A stretch of 64,000 nt of DNA, taken from NCBI RefSeq assembly GCF_018343715.1, contig NZ_JAGYPL010000001.1, positions 1,018,840-1,082,839 on the forward strand. The letters are read 5' to 3'. Under the pieces are notes generated by a model that saw nothing but the letters and a program-made list of their open reading frames with translations, searched no databases and had not been told where the DNA came from. Below are positions 1-11,241 of this stretch, piece after piece. The first letter of the stretch is position 1, and each line of letters opens with the position of its first letter. The position numbers were made by a program, and so were the translations under genes. The DNA comes from Bacillus sp. FJAT-49711 (GTDB taxonomy: Bacteria > Bacillota > Bacilli > Bacillales > Bacillaceae_C).

Positions 1-2510
1 TTCATTTCCATTATGTTTAGACTCCGAAGCTCAGAAAGTACATTGCGTTCATTGTCTGGAATTTGGTTCTGGGCAGGCTCCGAAAAGAATGCAAGCTGTT
101 CGTTAACATGTTCTTGCCTTTTTGGATGTCTAGTTTCATTTTCTAACTCATTCAAGATTTCTGTAGCTCGATCAATAAGGACTTTAGGAAGCTCTGCAAG
201 CTCGGCAACGTGAATACCATAGCTTTTATCAGCAGGACCAGCTTTAACTTTATGAAGAAAAACTAATTTTCCTTGTTGTTCCACTGCACTTACATGTATG
301 TTTTTCAGGTGAACTAATCTTTCTGCAAGTGCAGTCAACTCATGATAATGGGTAGAAAATAGGGTTTTAGCGCCAATTCTATCATGTATATATTCGATGA
401 TCGCTTGTGCTAGTGCCATACCATCATATGTGGATGTCCCCCGACCAATTTCGTCGAATAATATTAAACTATTTTCAGTCGCATTGGTAATTGCATTTTT
501 TGCCTCTAACATTTCAACCATGAAGGTACTTTGCCCAGAAATCAAATCATCTGCAGCGCCAATTCTTGTAAATACTTGGTCAAAAATAGGTATATTTGCA
601 TTTTCTGCAGGGACAAAGCATCCAATTTGAGCCATAATCGCTGTTAACGCTACTTGTCTCATAAATGTACTTTTTCCAGACATATTTGGACCTGTAATAA
701 GGAACATTTCGCATTCGGTATCCATCAAACAATCATTCGGGACATATTCTTGCGAACCCATAACCTTTTCGACAACAGGATGACGACCATTTGTAATTTG
801 AATCTGACGATTACTGTTAAAAGATGGTCTGACGTAATGCCGTGATTCACTGACAGTCGCGAAGCTTTGGTAAACATCTAACTCACTAATGATTTTAGCC
901 GATTGTTGGATTCTTGGTATATATGATTTGACTGTTTCACGAATTTCCATAAATAAGGAATACTCTAAATCAATACATTTTTCCTCTGCTTGAAGAATAA
1001 GTGTCTCTTTTTCTTTCAGCTCAGGTGTAATATACCGCTCTGCATTCGCTAATGTTTGTTTACGTTCATAACGTCCTTCTTCGAGTAAATGGACATTTGC
1101 GCGAGTAACTTCAATATAATAACCAAAAATGCGGTTATAGCCGACCTTTAATGATTTGATTCCTGTTTTTTGTCTTTCTTCTTTCTCAAGTTCAGCTATC
1201 CATTGTTTACCGTTCCTACTTGCGTCTTTATAAGTATCCAATTCCTCATGAAAGCCATCCTTGATGATACCACCTTCTTTTATGGTCAGCGGAGGATGGT
1301 CAATAATTGATTTTTCCAGAAGGTTCGTTAATTCCTCACATGGGTCTAATTTGTCAGCCAAACTTTTTGCTTCATTATGATCCAGCCGATTAACTAATGA
1401 TATAATTGCTGGAATTTGCATAAGGGATTTTTTTAGTTGAATAAAATCACGGGCATTAGCATTTCCGAATGCGACGCGCCCTGAAAGTCTTTCAAGATCA
1501 TAAACTCCTTTTAATAATTCACGAAGCTCTTGGCGTTCAAAATAATGATGTAAAGTCGTTTCTACTAGATCCACTCTTTTTACAATATCAGCTTCGTTGA
1601 TTAGGGGGCGATCGATGTATTGTTTTAACATTCTTCCACCCATTGCTGTTACCGTTTCATCTAATAGCCATAATAATGTCCCTTTACTTCCTTTTCCTCT
1701 TATTGATTCTGTTAGTTCAAGATTTCTTTTTGAGTAATAATCGAGTTTCATATACTGATTTACTTCATATTCGGCAAAAGGCTGCAAGTGATCTAAACTC
1801 CGCTTTTGCGTTTTCTTTAAATAATGAAGCAGACGAATCGCCGCAGTTTGCAGCTTTTCTTTCGAGAGTTTGGCTAAAATATTGATGAATTCTTTATCGT
1901 TGTCTGTATTTTCTTCAATGGAAATAATCGCACTCATTCGTTCTGTTATTTTCTTCTTAAGTTCCCCGTCAAAATTTGAATCTACTACAACCTCTTTCGT
2001 CCCGATTGTACTCAATTCATTTAATAGTACTTCATGCGAGCCTGTTAGAATAGTCGCTTTGCTTTCTCCAGTCGACAAATCATTAAATGCAATACCGAAT
2101 GTACTCTCATCAAACATCGTAATAGAAGTAATATAATTATTCTCTTTCTCGAGTAGCCCTTTCCCCTCCATGACAGTTCCAGGAGTAATAAGTTGTACAA
2201 CTTCTCGCCTGACAACTCCTTTTGCTTGCTTCGGGTCTTCTGTTTGTTCGCAAATGGCAACTTTATAACCTTTTTGAATCAAAACTTCTATGTATCCAGC
2301 AGCCGCATGGTAAGGAACTCCGCACATCGGAATGCGCTCTTTCGTTCCACCTTCCCTACTAGTTAAAGTAATCTCTAATTCTTGTGATGCCTTTAAAGCA
2401 TCTTCAAAAAACATTTCATAAAAATCTCCAAGGCGAAAAAATAAAAAGGCATCTTCATAATTTGCCTTTACTCGCAAATATTGTTGAATCATTGGCGTAT
2501 ATTGACTCAT
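1..2510 (-). CDS. mutS: DNA mismatch repair ATPase MutS (C-terminal end beyond the window)
   Basis: MutS recognises mispaired and looped bases and starts methyl-independent mismatch repair together with MutL. The ATG at 2508-2510 opens a frame that runs off the left edge after 836 codons, so only the last couple of dozen residues are missing if the protein has the usual length of about 860. Phe30-Tyr31-Glu32 is the mismatch-reading F-x-E motif of the N-terminal domain. The Walker A motif GPNMSGKST lies near residue 607, followed by the [10 protein letters not shown] Walker B and signature region. In B. subtilis mutL lies directly downstream and cotE directly upstream. Here mutL would lie outside the window, and a glycogen cluster separates mutS from cotE. 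Confidence 0.97.
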   Translation of the reverse strand, partial: MSQYTPMIQQYLRVKANYEDAFLFFRLGDFYEMFFEDALKASQELEITLTSREGGTKERIPMCGVPYHAAAGYIEVLIQKGYKVAICEQTEDPKQAKGVVRREVVQLITPGTVMEGKGLLEKENNYITSITMFDESTFGIAFNDLSTGESKATILTGSHEVLLNELSTIGTKEVVVDSNFDGELKKKITERMSAIISIEENTDNDKEFINILAKLSKEKLQTAAIRLLHYLKKTQKRSLDHLQPFAEYEVNQYMKLDYYSKRNLELTESIRGKGSKGTLLWLLDETVTAMGGRMLKQYIDRPLINEADIVKRVDLVETTLHHYFERQELRELLKGVYDLERLSGRVAFGNANARDFIQLKKSLMQIPAIISLVNRLDHNEAKSLADKLDPCEELTNLLEKSIIDHPPLTIKEGGIIKDGFHEELDTYKDASRNGKQWIAELEKEERQKTGIKSLKVGYNRIFGYYIEVTRANVHLLEEGRYERKQTLANAERYITPELKEKETLILQAEEKCIDLEYSLFMEIRETVKSYIPRIQQSAKIISELDVYQSFATVSESRHYVRPSFNSNRQIQITNGRHPVVEKVMGSQEYVPNDCLMDTECEMFLITGPNMSGKSTFMRQVALTAIMAQIGCFVPAENANIPIFDQVFTRIGAADDLISGQSTFMVEMLEAKNAITNATENSLILFDEIGRGTSTYDGMALAQAIIEYIHDRIGAKTLFSTHYHELTALAERLVHLKNIHVSAVEQQGKLVFLHKVKAGPADKSYGIHVAELAELPKVLIDRATEILNELENETRHPKRQEHVNEQLAFFSEPAQNQIPDNERNVLSELRSLNIMEM

Positions 2511-2747
2511 CTGTACTTAATTCCTTTCCGTTCAAAAGCTTATCGTGATTAGTATAACATATTCATAGATGACATTTATTTAAAATATATAAAAGGATTT
2601 GTCTAATAAATCCCTGAAATAAAACAAGAGTGGAAAAAGGTTTAATACCCCAATTGTAATCCTTTTAAATTTCAAAAGAACCCATAAAGAGCGGAATTTA
2701 TAAGTACAACGATTAATACGGGGCATTTTCTCACTAAAAAGCACATT

Positions 2748-2843
2748 GTTGATTGTAGCGGAAGGGGCGGGAATCCGGGGCAGGGGGAGACCCCAAGGTG
2801 CTTAGGCGGCCCAAGGAAGAGAACACTTGCAGAGGAAATCAAC
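2748..2843. repeat. Intergenic repeat family A, copy 1 (GTTGATT/AATCAAC ends)
   Basis: This 96-bp, unusually GC-rich segment begins GTTGATTGTAG and ends AATCAAC, so its 7-bp ends are exact inverted repeats. Its interior has the run GGAGACCCC and the tail GGAAATCAAC. It resembles a dispersed intergenic element known from many Bacillus genomes, in a degenerate form. It lies in the 412-bp gene-free gap between mutS and glgP. Apart from this element and the glgP terminator I see nothing in that gap. A second, 3'-truncated copy is at 21136-21235. Confidence 0.6.
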
Positions 2844-2864
2844 AGCCTTGGTTAACAGTCACAA

Positions 2865-2922
2865 ATAAAAAAGGAAAGAGTTCCCAAACGTTAATTACTA
2901 CAACTTTTGGGAGCCCTCTCCT
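2865..2922 (-). terminator. Intrinsic terminator of the glg operon
   Basis: Read on the minus strand, directly after the glgP stop codon there is a long stem with arms around GGCTCCCAAA and TTTGGGAACTC, extended by GGAGAG/CTCTTTCC. A run of six T follows. Confidence 0.85.
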
Positions 2923-5340
2923 TTAAACAGGTTTTATTTTCCATATTTCAGAAGCGTATTCTTGAATCGTTCGATCACTTGAAAATTTACCTGAGTAGGC
3001 AATATTTGTAACACTCATCTTTAACCAAGACAAACGATCACGGTATGCTTGTTCTACCAGCTCATGGATTTCTATAAAAGGATCAAAATCCTTCAATACA
3101 AAATATGGGTCATTCTGTGAAAGAATATTGTAATATATATCTTTGAATTCAATTTCATGGGTACCAAATTCACCGTAATGTAATTGCTCTAAAATTTGTT
3201 TCACTCTATCATCTGTATTATAAATATCCATCGCATTATATCCACCATAGCGATGATAGTTAATAACCTCTTCAGCCTTTAGCCCAAAAATAAAGATATT
3301 TTCATCCCCGACTAAATCTTTTATTTCAATATTGGCTCCATCTAATGTGCCGACAGTTAAAGCACCATTCATCATCATTTTCATGTTTCCAGTACCTGAT
3401 GCTTCCTTACTTGCGGTTGAAATTTGTTCACTAATATCCGCAGCTGGAATGATTTTTTCTGCAAGACTAACATTATAATTTTCTAAGAAAATGACTTTTA
3501 ATTTTCCACGGATGTCAGGATCATAATTGACCATAGTTGCAACCTTATTGATCAGCTTAATGACCTCTTTTGCCAAATGATAGCTAGGCGCAGCTTTTGC
3601 TCCGAAAATAAAAGTACGAGGAGTCATATCTATATTCGGATTATTTTTTATTTCATTATAAACAGAAATAATGCGAAAAACATTGAGCAGTTGACGCTTG
3701 TATTCGTGCAGCCGTTTTATCTGCACATCATAAATGGATTGGCGATCAACTAAAATTCCCGTACGCTCATGAATAAAATCCGCTAATATTTGCTTGTTTT
3801 TCTGTTTAACTTGATCGAATTTTTGTAAGAAAGAACTGTCCCTTGTATATTTTAAAAGGCTAATCAGCTGTTTAGGGCGTTTTATCCACTGAGGACCGAT
3901 AATCTCTGTAATTAGATTGGATAATTCAGGATTTACTTTTAATAACCATCTTCGGTGTGTAATCCCATTTGTTTTGTTATTAAAACGGTCTGGAAATAAT
4001 GAATAGTAAAATTTCATTTCTTTATTTTTTAAAATTTCTGTGTGAATTCTAGCAACTCCGTTTACACTATGGCTGCCGATTACCGCAAGTCTGGCCATAT
4101 GTACCCTTTCATATGCAATTATAGCCATTTCCGGTATATGCTCTCTAAGTTCATGATGGTTAAACCAAATATATTTACAAAACCGTTCGTTTATTTCATC
4201 AATAATCATATATATACGGGGAAGGAGATGTTGCAGCATTTCTTTCGGCCATGTTTCAAGTGCTTCACTTAACGTTGTATGATTCGTATAAGCAATAACC
4301 TTTGTTGTTATATTCCACGCATCTTCCCAGCCATATCCTTCATGGTCCATTAGGATTCTCATGAGTTCAGGAATGGCTAAGCTTGGATGTGTATCATTAA
4401 TCTGAATGGCAACCTTCTCGTGTAAATGTTTTAACGTTAATGAATGATTTTGTTTAAAATTTAGAATAATATTTTGGATGCTTGAAGAAACAAGAAAGTA
4501 TTGTTGCTTTAAGCGCAGCACTTTTCCATCATGACTAGAATCATCAGGATATAAGAAACCCGAAATTTGCTCGATTGAATGATCATGATCAAGGGTGTGA
4601 TAATGATTTGATTCGTTATTTTTTGCTTTCAAGAATGGTTCTGCACTCCAAAGACGCAATGTATTAATTACATTGTTTTGATATCCAATTATCGGAATAT
4701 CATAAGGGACAGCCATCACCTTATCCGTATTTTCATACTTAAACTCGAGATTTCCATCGTTTTTTTTAAACATATGAACAATGCCATTGAAATGAATACA
4801 AACAGACTCCTCTTCTTTCCTCATTTCCCAAGCATAACCATCATTTAACCAGTAATCAGGAAGCTCAATTTGATTTCCTTGAATAAACCGTTGTTCAAAT
4901 AGACCATACCGATATCTTATCCCAAAACCGTGTCCTGCATATCTTAGGGAAGCCATGGAGTCAAGGAAGCAAGCTGCCAACCTGCCCAATCCTCCATTAC
5001 CTAGACCAGGATCACGCTCTTGTGCATAAATGTGCTTTGGATTAAATCCTAAACTTTTAAGAGCTTCATTTGAAATATCCAATAATCCAACATTAAGAAG
5101 GTTACTTTCAAGCAAACTACCGATTAAAAATTCCATTGACAAATAATAAACCTGTTTACATTTCTTTTCCTTGTATGTCTTTTCCGTCGTTTGCCAATTC
5201 GAAATGATTTCGCCCTTGACAATAGCAGCTAAGGTCGCATACACCTCGATCATTTCGGCGGCCTCTACTTCTTTGCCTTTATCCGTCCATAATTTATGTT
5301 TTATTCTCTCTGCCAATTGTTCTACGGTAATTTCAGGCAA
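2923..5340 (-). CDS. glgP: Glycogen phosphorylase
   Basis: This pyridoxal-phosphate enzyme removes glucose-1-phosphate from the non-reducing ends of alpha-1,4-glucan. The PLP-site signature EASGTGNMK followed by MMNGALTVGTLDGAN is present near residue 650, and GLGNGGLGRLAACFLDS lies in the N-terminal half. I place the start at a TTG at 5338-5340 because an ideal AGGAGGTGA (5349-5357) stands eight bases upstream. This gives 805 residues against about 800 in B. subtilis. An ATG at 5364 overlaps the glgA stop but has no ribosome binding site of its own. It is the last gene of glgBCDAP, so synthesis and breakdown enzymes are made from one transcript. Confidence 0.95.
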   Translation of the reverse strand: MPEITVEQLAERIKHKLWTDKGKEVEAAEMIEVYATLAAIVKGEIISNWQTTEKTYKEKKCKQVYYLSMEFLIGSLLESNLLNVGLLDISNEALKSLGFNPKHIYAQERDPGLGNGGLGRLAACFLDSMASLRYAGHGFGIRYRYGLFEQRFIQGNQIELPDYWLNDGYAWEMRKEEESVCIHFNGIVHMFKKNDGNLEFKYENTDKVMAVPYDIPIIGYQNNVINTLRLWSAEPFLKAKNNESNHYHTLDHDHSIEQISGFLYPDDSSHDGKVLRLKQQYFLVSSSIQNIILNFKQNHSLTLKHLHEKVAIQINDTHPSLAIPELMRILMDHEGYGWEDAWNITTKVIAYTNHTTLSEALETWPKEMLQHLLPRIYMIIDEINERFCKYIWFNHHELREHIPEMAIIAYERVHMARLAVIGSHSVNGVARIHTEILKNKEMKFYYSLFPDRFNNKTNGITHRRWLLKVNPELSNLITEIIGPQWIKRPKQLISLLKYTRDSSFLQKFDQVKQKNKQILADFIHERTGILVDRQSIYDVQIKRLHEYKRQLLNVFRIISVYNEIKNNPNIDMTPRTFIFGAKAAPSYHLAKEVIKLINKVATMVNYDPDIRGKLKVIFLENYNVSLAEKIIPAADISEQISTASKEASGTGNMKMMMNGALTVGTLDGANIEIKDLVGDENIFIFGLKAEEVINYHRYGGYNAMDIYNTDDRVKQILEQLHYGEFGTHEIEFKDIYYNILSQNDPYFVLKDFDPFIEIHELVEQAYRDRLSWLKMSVTNIAYSGKFSSDRTIQEYASEIWKIKPV

Positions 5341-5356
5341 GCGCCCCCTCACCTCC

Positions 5357-6781
5357 TCATGCATACTGGACTGTCAATTCTTCATATAAGTTTTCATACT
5401 CTAGTGCAGATTTTTTCCAGCTAAACTGACTTTTATTCACATTCCTAATGATAATATTCCATAGTTCAGGAGTATGAAATATGGTTAACGAATAGCGTAA
5501 AACTGCTAATAAATCATGAGCATTATAATGAGTGAAGCTAAATCCATTCCCTTCTCCTGTTACTTCATTAAAAGGCAGCACTGTATCTTTTAATCCCCCA
5601 GTTTCACGTACAATAGGAACTGCTTTATATTGCAATGCTATAAGTTGCGCCAATCCACAAGGCTCAAACTTGGATGGCATCATAAAAAAATCAGCGCTTG
5701 CATATAGTTTTCTCGCCAGATCTTCATCAAAATCCAAAATGGCAGCTACCTTATCGGGATAACGATAAGCCATTTCGGAAAAATATGATTCAAACTCATC
5801 ATCACCTGTTCCCAAAACGATGCATTGAACATCCTCTTTAAGGAATTCCTCAAAAATATGCTGGATAAGATGGAGTCCTTTTTGCTCTACAAGACGCGAA
5901 ATAATTGTATATAAAGGCTTATCGCCATTTACTTGCAAACCTAATTTTTCTTGAATCATTATTTTATTTTCTTTTTTTCTAGCTCTGGAAGAACGGTATT
6001 TTACCGGAAGAGCAGGATCTGTCAATGGATTGTAGTCCTTTATATCGATCCCATTTACTATTCCGACCAAATCACCCGCTCTTTCTATAAGAATTGGAGA
6101 AAGTCCTTCACCATAATAAGGATCTTTAATTTCATCAGCATACGTTGGACTGACAGTCGTAATTTTATCTGCATGAAAGAGGGCGCTTTTTAAACAATTT
6201 AACATGCCGTCCCACTCCATGCCTCCAATATGTTCGACTGGCAATTCAAAAAAGTCTTCAAATATTTCTATGGGCATTACGCCTTGATATTTAATATTAT
6301 GAATGGTGAAAACAGTTTTTAAATCCTTAATGGGCTGCATAATTTTAGCAAGAGCAACTGCCATTCCAGCCTGCCAATCATGAGCATGAAGAATATGTGG
6401 TTTACATTCAAGGTGACTTAATGCTTCTATCACCGCTCTACTAAAAAAGACAAATCGTTCACCATCATCATAATAGCCATAAACACCTTTGCGGGTGAAA
6501 TAGAAATCATTGGAAATGAAGTAATAAGTAATTTTATTGTAAATTAACTTATATATACTTGCCTCTTGATTACGCCAACCTAGCGGAACATCGATTGAAG
6601 CAAATAAATGCATCTGACTTTTCCATTTTTCCGATATCTCATCATAAAGAGGAAGGATGACTTGAACATCAATTTGTTCATTTTCCTTTAGTGCCTGGGG
6701 CAACGAACCAACGACATCAGCTAATCCACCTGTTTTTATAAAAGGTGTACATTCTGAAGCGACAAATAAAACATTTTTCAT
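5357..6781 (-). CDS. glgA: Glycogen synthase (ADP-glucose type)
   Basis: GlgA transfers glucose from ADP-glucose to growing alpha-1,4 chains. It is a GT5 retaining glycosyltransferase with two Rossmann domains. The N-terminal ADP-glucose binding motif KTGGLADV starts at Lys16, and the C-terminal EPCGLAQ and RETGGL motifs are intact. Length is 474 residues, normal for the family. GGAAGGAGG precedes the ATG at 6781. Its stop codon lies in the sequence that forms the glgP ribosome binding site, consistent with translational coupling. Confidence 0.96.
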   Translation of the reverse strand: MKNVLFVASECTPFIKTGGLADVVGSLPQALKENEQIDVQVILPLYDEISEKWKSQMHLFASIDVPLGWRNQEASIYKLIYNKITYYFISNDFYFTRKGVYGYYDDGERFVFFSRAVIEALSHLECKPHILHAHDWQAGMAVALAKIMQPIKDLKTVFTIHNIKYQGVMPIEIFEDFFELPVEHIGGMEWDGMLNCLKSALFHADKITTVSPTYADEIKDPYYGEGLSPILIERAGDLVGIVNGIDIKDYNPLTDPALPVKYRSSRARKKENKIMIQEKLGLQVNGDKPLYTIISRLVEQKGLHLIQHIFEEFLKEDVQCIVLGTGDDEFESYFSEMAYRYPDKVAAILDFDEDLARKLYASADFFMMPSKFEPCGLAQLIALQYKAVPIVRETGGLKDTVLPFNEVTGEGNGFSFTHYNAHDLLAVLRYSLTIFHTPELWNIIIRNVNKSQFSWKKSALEYENLYEELTVQYA

Positions 6782-6811
6782 ATACTTCCTCCTTCCGCAG
6801 ACTCTACGAAC

Positions 6812-7918
6812 TTACATTTCTTTTCTTTTAGCAATAACATATGGTTTATCTTTTGACCCTATAAATTTTTGGTTTGCTTTTACATGAACATCCTTGTCTA
6901 AAATGACATTTTCCAAATATACTCCAGGTTCAATCGTACAGCGCTGCATAATAATTGAATCCTTAATCGTAGCCCCTTCTTTTATTGTCACACCTCTGAA
7001 AAGAATACTTCCCTCCACATTTCCATCAATCACACACCCATTAGCAAGAAGGGTCTTTTTTACATTTGCGGACGAGCGATAAGTTGCTGGTGGGGAACTG
7101 CCAACCTTCGTTCTCACGAAAGGCTTTTTATAAAATAAAGCTTTATAGTTTTCCTCACTTAATAGATTCATATTATGCCGATAATAACTTTCAACTGAAT
7201 TGATAAATGCACTATATCCCTTATACTCAAACGTTTGAATCTTTAAGTCGGCAAGAATATCCTTTATACCGTGATTAAAAAAGTTATCTTTATGATGTGC
7301 AATACAATGATCAATTAATGACATCAACAAATCTTTATTGATAATATAAATACCTGTATACAATAGTGGATTCGATCTAACATTCGTTATATCTTTTACC
7401 CATCCTAAATCATCTGCTTCAATCCGCAAACAACGTTCGTGTTCTGGCTGCTCAGTTTCAATTCTTGTAGAAATAAGCGTCACATCAGCTTTCCGTTCTA
7501 TGTGATAAGCAAAAACATCCTTATAATCCATATTTGCTAGAAATAAACTTCCACTGATTAAAACATACGATGACTTTCCTCTTTCAAAATAATCACGATT
7601 ATTGTGAAAAAATTGTAAATCACCTTTCGAAATATCGGATGGATCGTTCCAGTCTGGCGGTAGGATAAATAAACCACCATTTCTCCTGTCCAATTCCCAA
7701 TTTTCACCTGTTCCAAGATGATCCATTAAAGATCTATATTTACTACGTGTAAATACAGCCACTTCTTCAATATTTGAATTCACCATATTAGAAAGAGCAA
7801 AATCAATTAAGCGATAGCGCCCTGCAAATGGAACGGAGGCGCCATTGCGAAAATAGGTTAATTCATGAAAAAAATGGTGCTCATGCTCTAAGTTGATTAA
7901 TCCCATCATCGTGTTCAT
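6812..7918 (-). CDS. glgD: Glucose-1-phosphate adenylyltransferase regulatory subunit GlgD
   Basis: This is a 368-residue paralogue of GlgC. It has a nucleotidyltransferase-like N-terminal domain and a C-terminal left-handed beta-helix with hexapeptide-type repeats (GNVEGSILF, GATIKDSIIM). The glycine-rich GGxGxRL motif that binds ATP in GlgC is missing from its start, which reads MNTMMGLINLEH. In Firmicutes GlgD is known as a nearly inactive partner that boosts GlgC in a heterotetramer, and the sequence agrees with that role. AAAGGAGG precedes the ATG, and only four bases separate it from the glgC stop. Confidence 0.94.
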   Translation of the reverse strand: MNTMMGLINLEHEHHFFHELTYFRNGASVPFAGRYRLIDFALSNMVNSNIEEVAVFTRSKYRSLMDHLGTGENWELDRRNGGLFILPPDWNDPSDISKGDLQFFHNNRDYFERGKSSYVLISGSLFLANMDYKDVFAYHIERKADVTLISTRIETEQPEHERCLRIEADDLGWVKDITNVRSNPLLYTGIYIINKDLLMSLIDHCIAHHKDNFFNHGIKDILADLKIQTFEYKGYSAFINSVESYYRHNMNLLSEENYKALFYKKPFVRTKVGSSPPATYRSSANVKKTLLANGCVIDGNVEGSILFRGVTIKEGATIKDSIIMQRCTIEPGVYLENVILDKDVHVKANQKFIGSKDKPYVIAKRKEM

Positions 7919-7922
7919 TAAT

Positions 7923-9074
7923 TTAGGCCTCCTTTATTTCATGCAATATTTCACATAATTTGTCTTGATCAATAACAAGTGGTTCTTCACCATTTCTGAT
8001 TCGAATATAAGTTCCTTCAGGAATTTCCGTATTTTCCATCACAATTACTCGTTCTAATATAGAATTTTTCCCTACTTTTACTCCGGGATGTAAGATTGAT
8101 TGATGCACATAACTTCCTTCTTCGATTATGACATGTTGAAATAAAATAGAGTTTTCAACCGTTCCAAATACCCAGCAGCCTGAATTTATTAGCGAATGCT
8201 TTACGATCCCAGTCTCGGAAATAAACTGTGGTGGAAAGTCAGAGTCATATGAATATAGTTTCTTATTTTTATTCGTTAATGATAAACGCCAATCCTCATC
8301 AAGTAAGTCCATATTTGCTTCCCAGTAACTTTGTACGGTGCCGACATCTTTCCAATATCCATTAAAACGAAACGCATATAGCTTGAGATCGTCAGCTAGC
8401 ATTGCCGGGATAATATCTTTTCCAAAATCATGACTTGAATGCTTATTATTGGCATCGTTCAATAAATAGGTCTTTAATGTTTTCCATGTGAACATATAAA
8501 TTCCCATTGAAGCTAAATTGCTTTTTGGCTCTTTCGGCTTTTCATCAAATTCATATATTCTTAAATTATCTGTTGTATTTAATATCCCGAATCGCGATGC
8601 TTCCTCCCAAGGAACCGTTATAACAGATATCGTAACATCTGCTTTTGATCGTTTATGTTCTTCAAGGAGGGCGTTATAATCCATTTGATAAATATGGTCG
8701 CCTGAAATGACTAGAACGTACTCAGGATCATGCAAATCAATAAAATGAATATTTTGGTAAATGGCATCGGCCGTTCCCGAATACCAGCTCCCGCCGCTTT
8801 GAGCAGTATATGGAGATAAAATGGTCACTCCTCCATCTTGCCGATGCAGATCCCACGGCTTTCCGTTGCCAATATGTTTATTTAATTCAAGCGGTGAATA
8901 TTGAGTCATTACGCCTAAAGTGTGAATTCCTGAATTCGTACAATTACTTAAGGTAAAATCGATAATTCGATATTTCCCTCCAAAGTGTACTGCTGGCTTT
9001 GCTACCTCTTTTGTTAATGTTCCTAACCGTTTACCTTCTCCACCAGCTAACAGCATACCTACACATTCCTTCAA
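7923..9074 (-). CDS. glgC: Glucose-1-phosphate adenylyltransferase catalytic subunit
   Basis: GlgC makes ADP-glucose from ATP and glucose-1-phosphate, the committed step of bacterial glycogen synthesis. It has 383 residues. The nucleotide-binding loop AGGEGKRL (residues 10-17) is followed by [15 protein letters not shown], and the C-terminus is a beta-helix ([15 protein letters not shown]). The start is a TTG at 9072-9074 that overlaps the glgB TGA (TTGA), with GAGGAGG seven bases upstream. This points to tight coupling of branching enzyme and GlgC. Confidence 0.96.
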   Translation of the reverse strand: MKECVGMLLAGGEGKRLGTLTKEVAKPAVHFGGKYRIIDFTLSNCTNSGIHTLGVMTQYSPLELNKHIGNGKPWDLHRQDGGVTILSPYTAQSGGSWYSGTADAIYQNIHFIDLHDPEYVLVISGDHIYQMDYNALLEEHKRSKADVTISVITVPWEEASRFGILNTTDNLRIYEFDEKPKEPKSNLASMGIYMFTWKTLKTYLLNDANNKHSSHDFGKDIIPAMLADDLKLYAFRFNGYWKDVGTVQSYWEANMDLLDEDWRLSLTNKNKKLYSYDSDFPPQFISETGIVKHSLINSGCWVFGTVENSILFQHVIIEEGSYVHQSILHPGVKVGKNSILERVIVMENTEIPEGTYIRIRNGEEPLVIDQDKLCEILHEIKEA

Positions 9075-10987
9075 TTTACGTCCTCCTCAATAGTTGTTAT
9101 TTCACGTTTAAAAATCGAAATAGCTAAAGGTGGTACCTTTATTTTTATATGTTGAGGCAATCCATGCCATTTTTTCGGAAAACTAAAATGGTCCCCCACA
9201 TTTAATTGACCCGAGCCGCCGAATTCCTTTGCATCTGAGCTAAATATTTCTTTATATTTACCACTTTCTGGAACACCAATCTTGTAGTCATAAGAAACAT
9301 TTGGAGTAAAATTACAAATAATAATTAATTCATCATGAGGGTGTACACCGCGTCTTCTAAATACAATGATGCTTTGATCGATATTATGAGGATCTATCCA
9401 TTCGAATCCTCTTGATTCATGATCCAATTCAAAAAGTGAAGCGTTTTTCTTGTAAAAATGATTTAAGGCTTTTACGAAATTAAATATCCCTTTATGCATG
9501 GGATAATCAAGTAAATGCCAATCCAGCTGAGCTTTATCCTTCCACTCAGCGTATTGCGCCAGCTCCCCCCCCATAAACATTAGCTTTTTTCCAGGGTGAG
9601 CAATCATATAGCCATAAAGTAATCGTAAATTGGCAAATTGCTGCCACTGATCCCCAGGCATTTTATCTAATAATGATTTTTTTCCGTGGACAACCTCATC
9701 ATGTGATAAAGGGAGCAAGTAATTTTCAGAATGAATATACATAAATGAAAATGTCAGTGAATTATGATGCCATTTTCGATACACGGGATCTTTTTTCATA
9801 TAGTCGAGCAGGTCGTTCATCCAACCCATATTCCATTTATAATTAAATCCGAGACCACCCATATAGGTAGGTGCTGTTACTAGAGGTACGTCCGAGCTAT
9901 CTTCGGCCATCATTAATACATTTGGATGAAATGAATATACAACTTCATTCAATTTACGCAAAAAAGCATATGCCTCTAGATTTTCATCACCGCCGAATGA
10001 ATTATAAATTCTCTTCTCACCGGCATGTCGATCAAAATTAAGATCGAGCATACTCGCTACAGCATCTACGCGGATACCATCTATGTGGTATTCTTCAAAC
10101 CAAAATAATGCATTGGATATTAAAAAGCTTTGAACCTCGGGTCTGCCAAAATCAAAAGTCAACGTTCCCCATGATCGTTTTTCTGCTTTAAGGGAATCTT
10201 TATATTCATAAATTGGATTACCATCAAAGTTTCTTAATCCAAAATCATCTTTGCAAAAGTGACCAGGCACCCAATCCATAATCACACCTAACTCGTTTTG
10301 ATGACATACATCAACGAAGTATTTAAAATCCTCCCGTGAACCATATCGGGAAGTTACAGCAAAATATCCAGTAATTTGGTATCCCCATGAAAGATCTAAA
10401 GGATGTTCTGCAAGTGGAAGTAATTCAATATGGGTATAACCTAAAGATTTAACATAAGGAACCAACTCATCGGCAAGCTCGCAATATGTATAAAATTCCC
10501 CATCACTTTTCTTTTTCCAAGACCCTAAATGAACTTCATATACCGAAATAGGTGAGGTATATGGGTTAAATTGCCTCTTTTTTTCCTGAAAATACTGATC
10601 CTTCCATTTGTAGATTGAAGGTTCTGGAACTAGTGATGCAGTCGCCGGACGAATCTCGGATTGAATAGCATATGGATCTGCCTTTAAAAGAACTTCATCG
10701 TTCGCTGCAATAATTTTATATTTATAAGGTGATCCTACTGAAATATTTGTAAAAAAGCCTACCCATAAACCTTCATTTGAAATTCGAGTTAAAGCGTACG
10801 CATCTCCGGTCCATTTATTAAAATCACCAACAACATAAATTTTTTTCGCATTGGGTGCCCATACTGAAAATCTTGAACCATTTTTCCCCTTCCATTTCAT
10901 ATGGTGACAACCTAATATTTGCTGGCTATGATAGTGAGTACCTTGGTGGAACAAAAATATGTCCTGCTCGGAAATGTTAAAATACAA
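9071..10987 (-). CDS. glgB: 1,4-alpha-glucan branching enzyme
   Basis: GlgB, a GH13 enzyme, cuts alpha-1,4 chains and rejoins them as alpha-1,6 branches. An N-terminal CBM48-like module ([20 protein letters not shown]) precedes the TIM barrel. Catalytic regions are visible: GIRVDAVAS (nucleophile Asp, near residue 307), MMAEDSSD (acid/base Glu) and [11 protein letters not shown] chose a TTG at 10985-10987 because AAAGGAG lies eight bases upstream, giving 638 residues; an upstream in-frame ATG lacks a good site. It is the first gene of the operon. The 254 bp between it and the divergent pulA must hold both promoters, but I could not pick a convincing one. Confidence 0.95.
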   Translation of the reverse strand: MYFNISEQDIFLFHQGTHYHSQQILGCHHMKWKGKNGSRFSVWAPNAKKIYVVGDFNKWTGDAYALTRISNEGLWVGFFTNISVGSPYKYKIIAANDEVLLKADPYAIQSEIRPATASLVPEPSIYKWKDQYFQEKKRQFNPYTSPISVYEVHLGSWKKKSDGEFYTYCELADELVPYVKSLGYTHIELLPLAEHPLDLSWGYQITGYFAVTSRYGSREDFKYFVDVCHQNELGVIMDWVPGHFCKDDFGLRNFDGNPIYEYKDSLKAEKRSWGTLTFDFGRPEVQSFLISNALFWFEEYHIDGIRVDAVASMLDLNFDRHAGEKRIYNSFGGDENLEAYAFLRKLNEVVYSFHPNVLMMAEDSSDVPLVTAPTYMGGLGFNYKWNMGWMNDLLDYMKKDPVYRKWHHNSLTFSFMYIHSENYLLPLSHDEVVHGKKSLLDKMPGDQWQQFANLRLLYGYMIAHPGKKLMFMGGELAQYAEWKDKAQLDWHLLDYPMHKGIFNFVKALNHFYKKNASLFELDHESRGFEWIDPHNIDQSIIVFRRRGVHPHDELIIICNFTPNVSYDYKIGVPESGKYKEIFSSDAKEFGGSGQLNVGDHFSFPKKWHGLPQHIKIKVPPLAISIFKREITTIEEDVN

Positions 10988-11241
10988 TATGTTGACTCCT
11001 TTCACGGACGATAACAATTCCTATTATAGGAGACAATGGTGGGATTTTATCTAAGTTTCCTTCGACACATCTTTTATAGGTTTAAGGCATTATGTATAGG
11101 TTTGTCGATTAAATTATTTAAATATAGCTCTGTCTTTTAATGCATAAATAGATACTTTTTAGGTATTGCTTACGTGAACAAGGGTGAAAACATATACTGC
11201 AATTACTTAGCCTCATTTAGTTTTAAAAAGGAGTGGCAAAT

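Noticed and set aside
10988-11241. Sigma-A or sigma-E promoters in the glgB-pulA divergent region
   Set aside because: Some partial boxes exist (for example TCGACA, CATATACT), but their spacing is wrong and none stands out.
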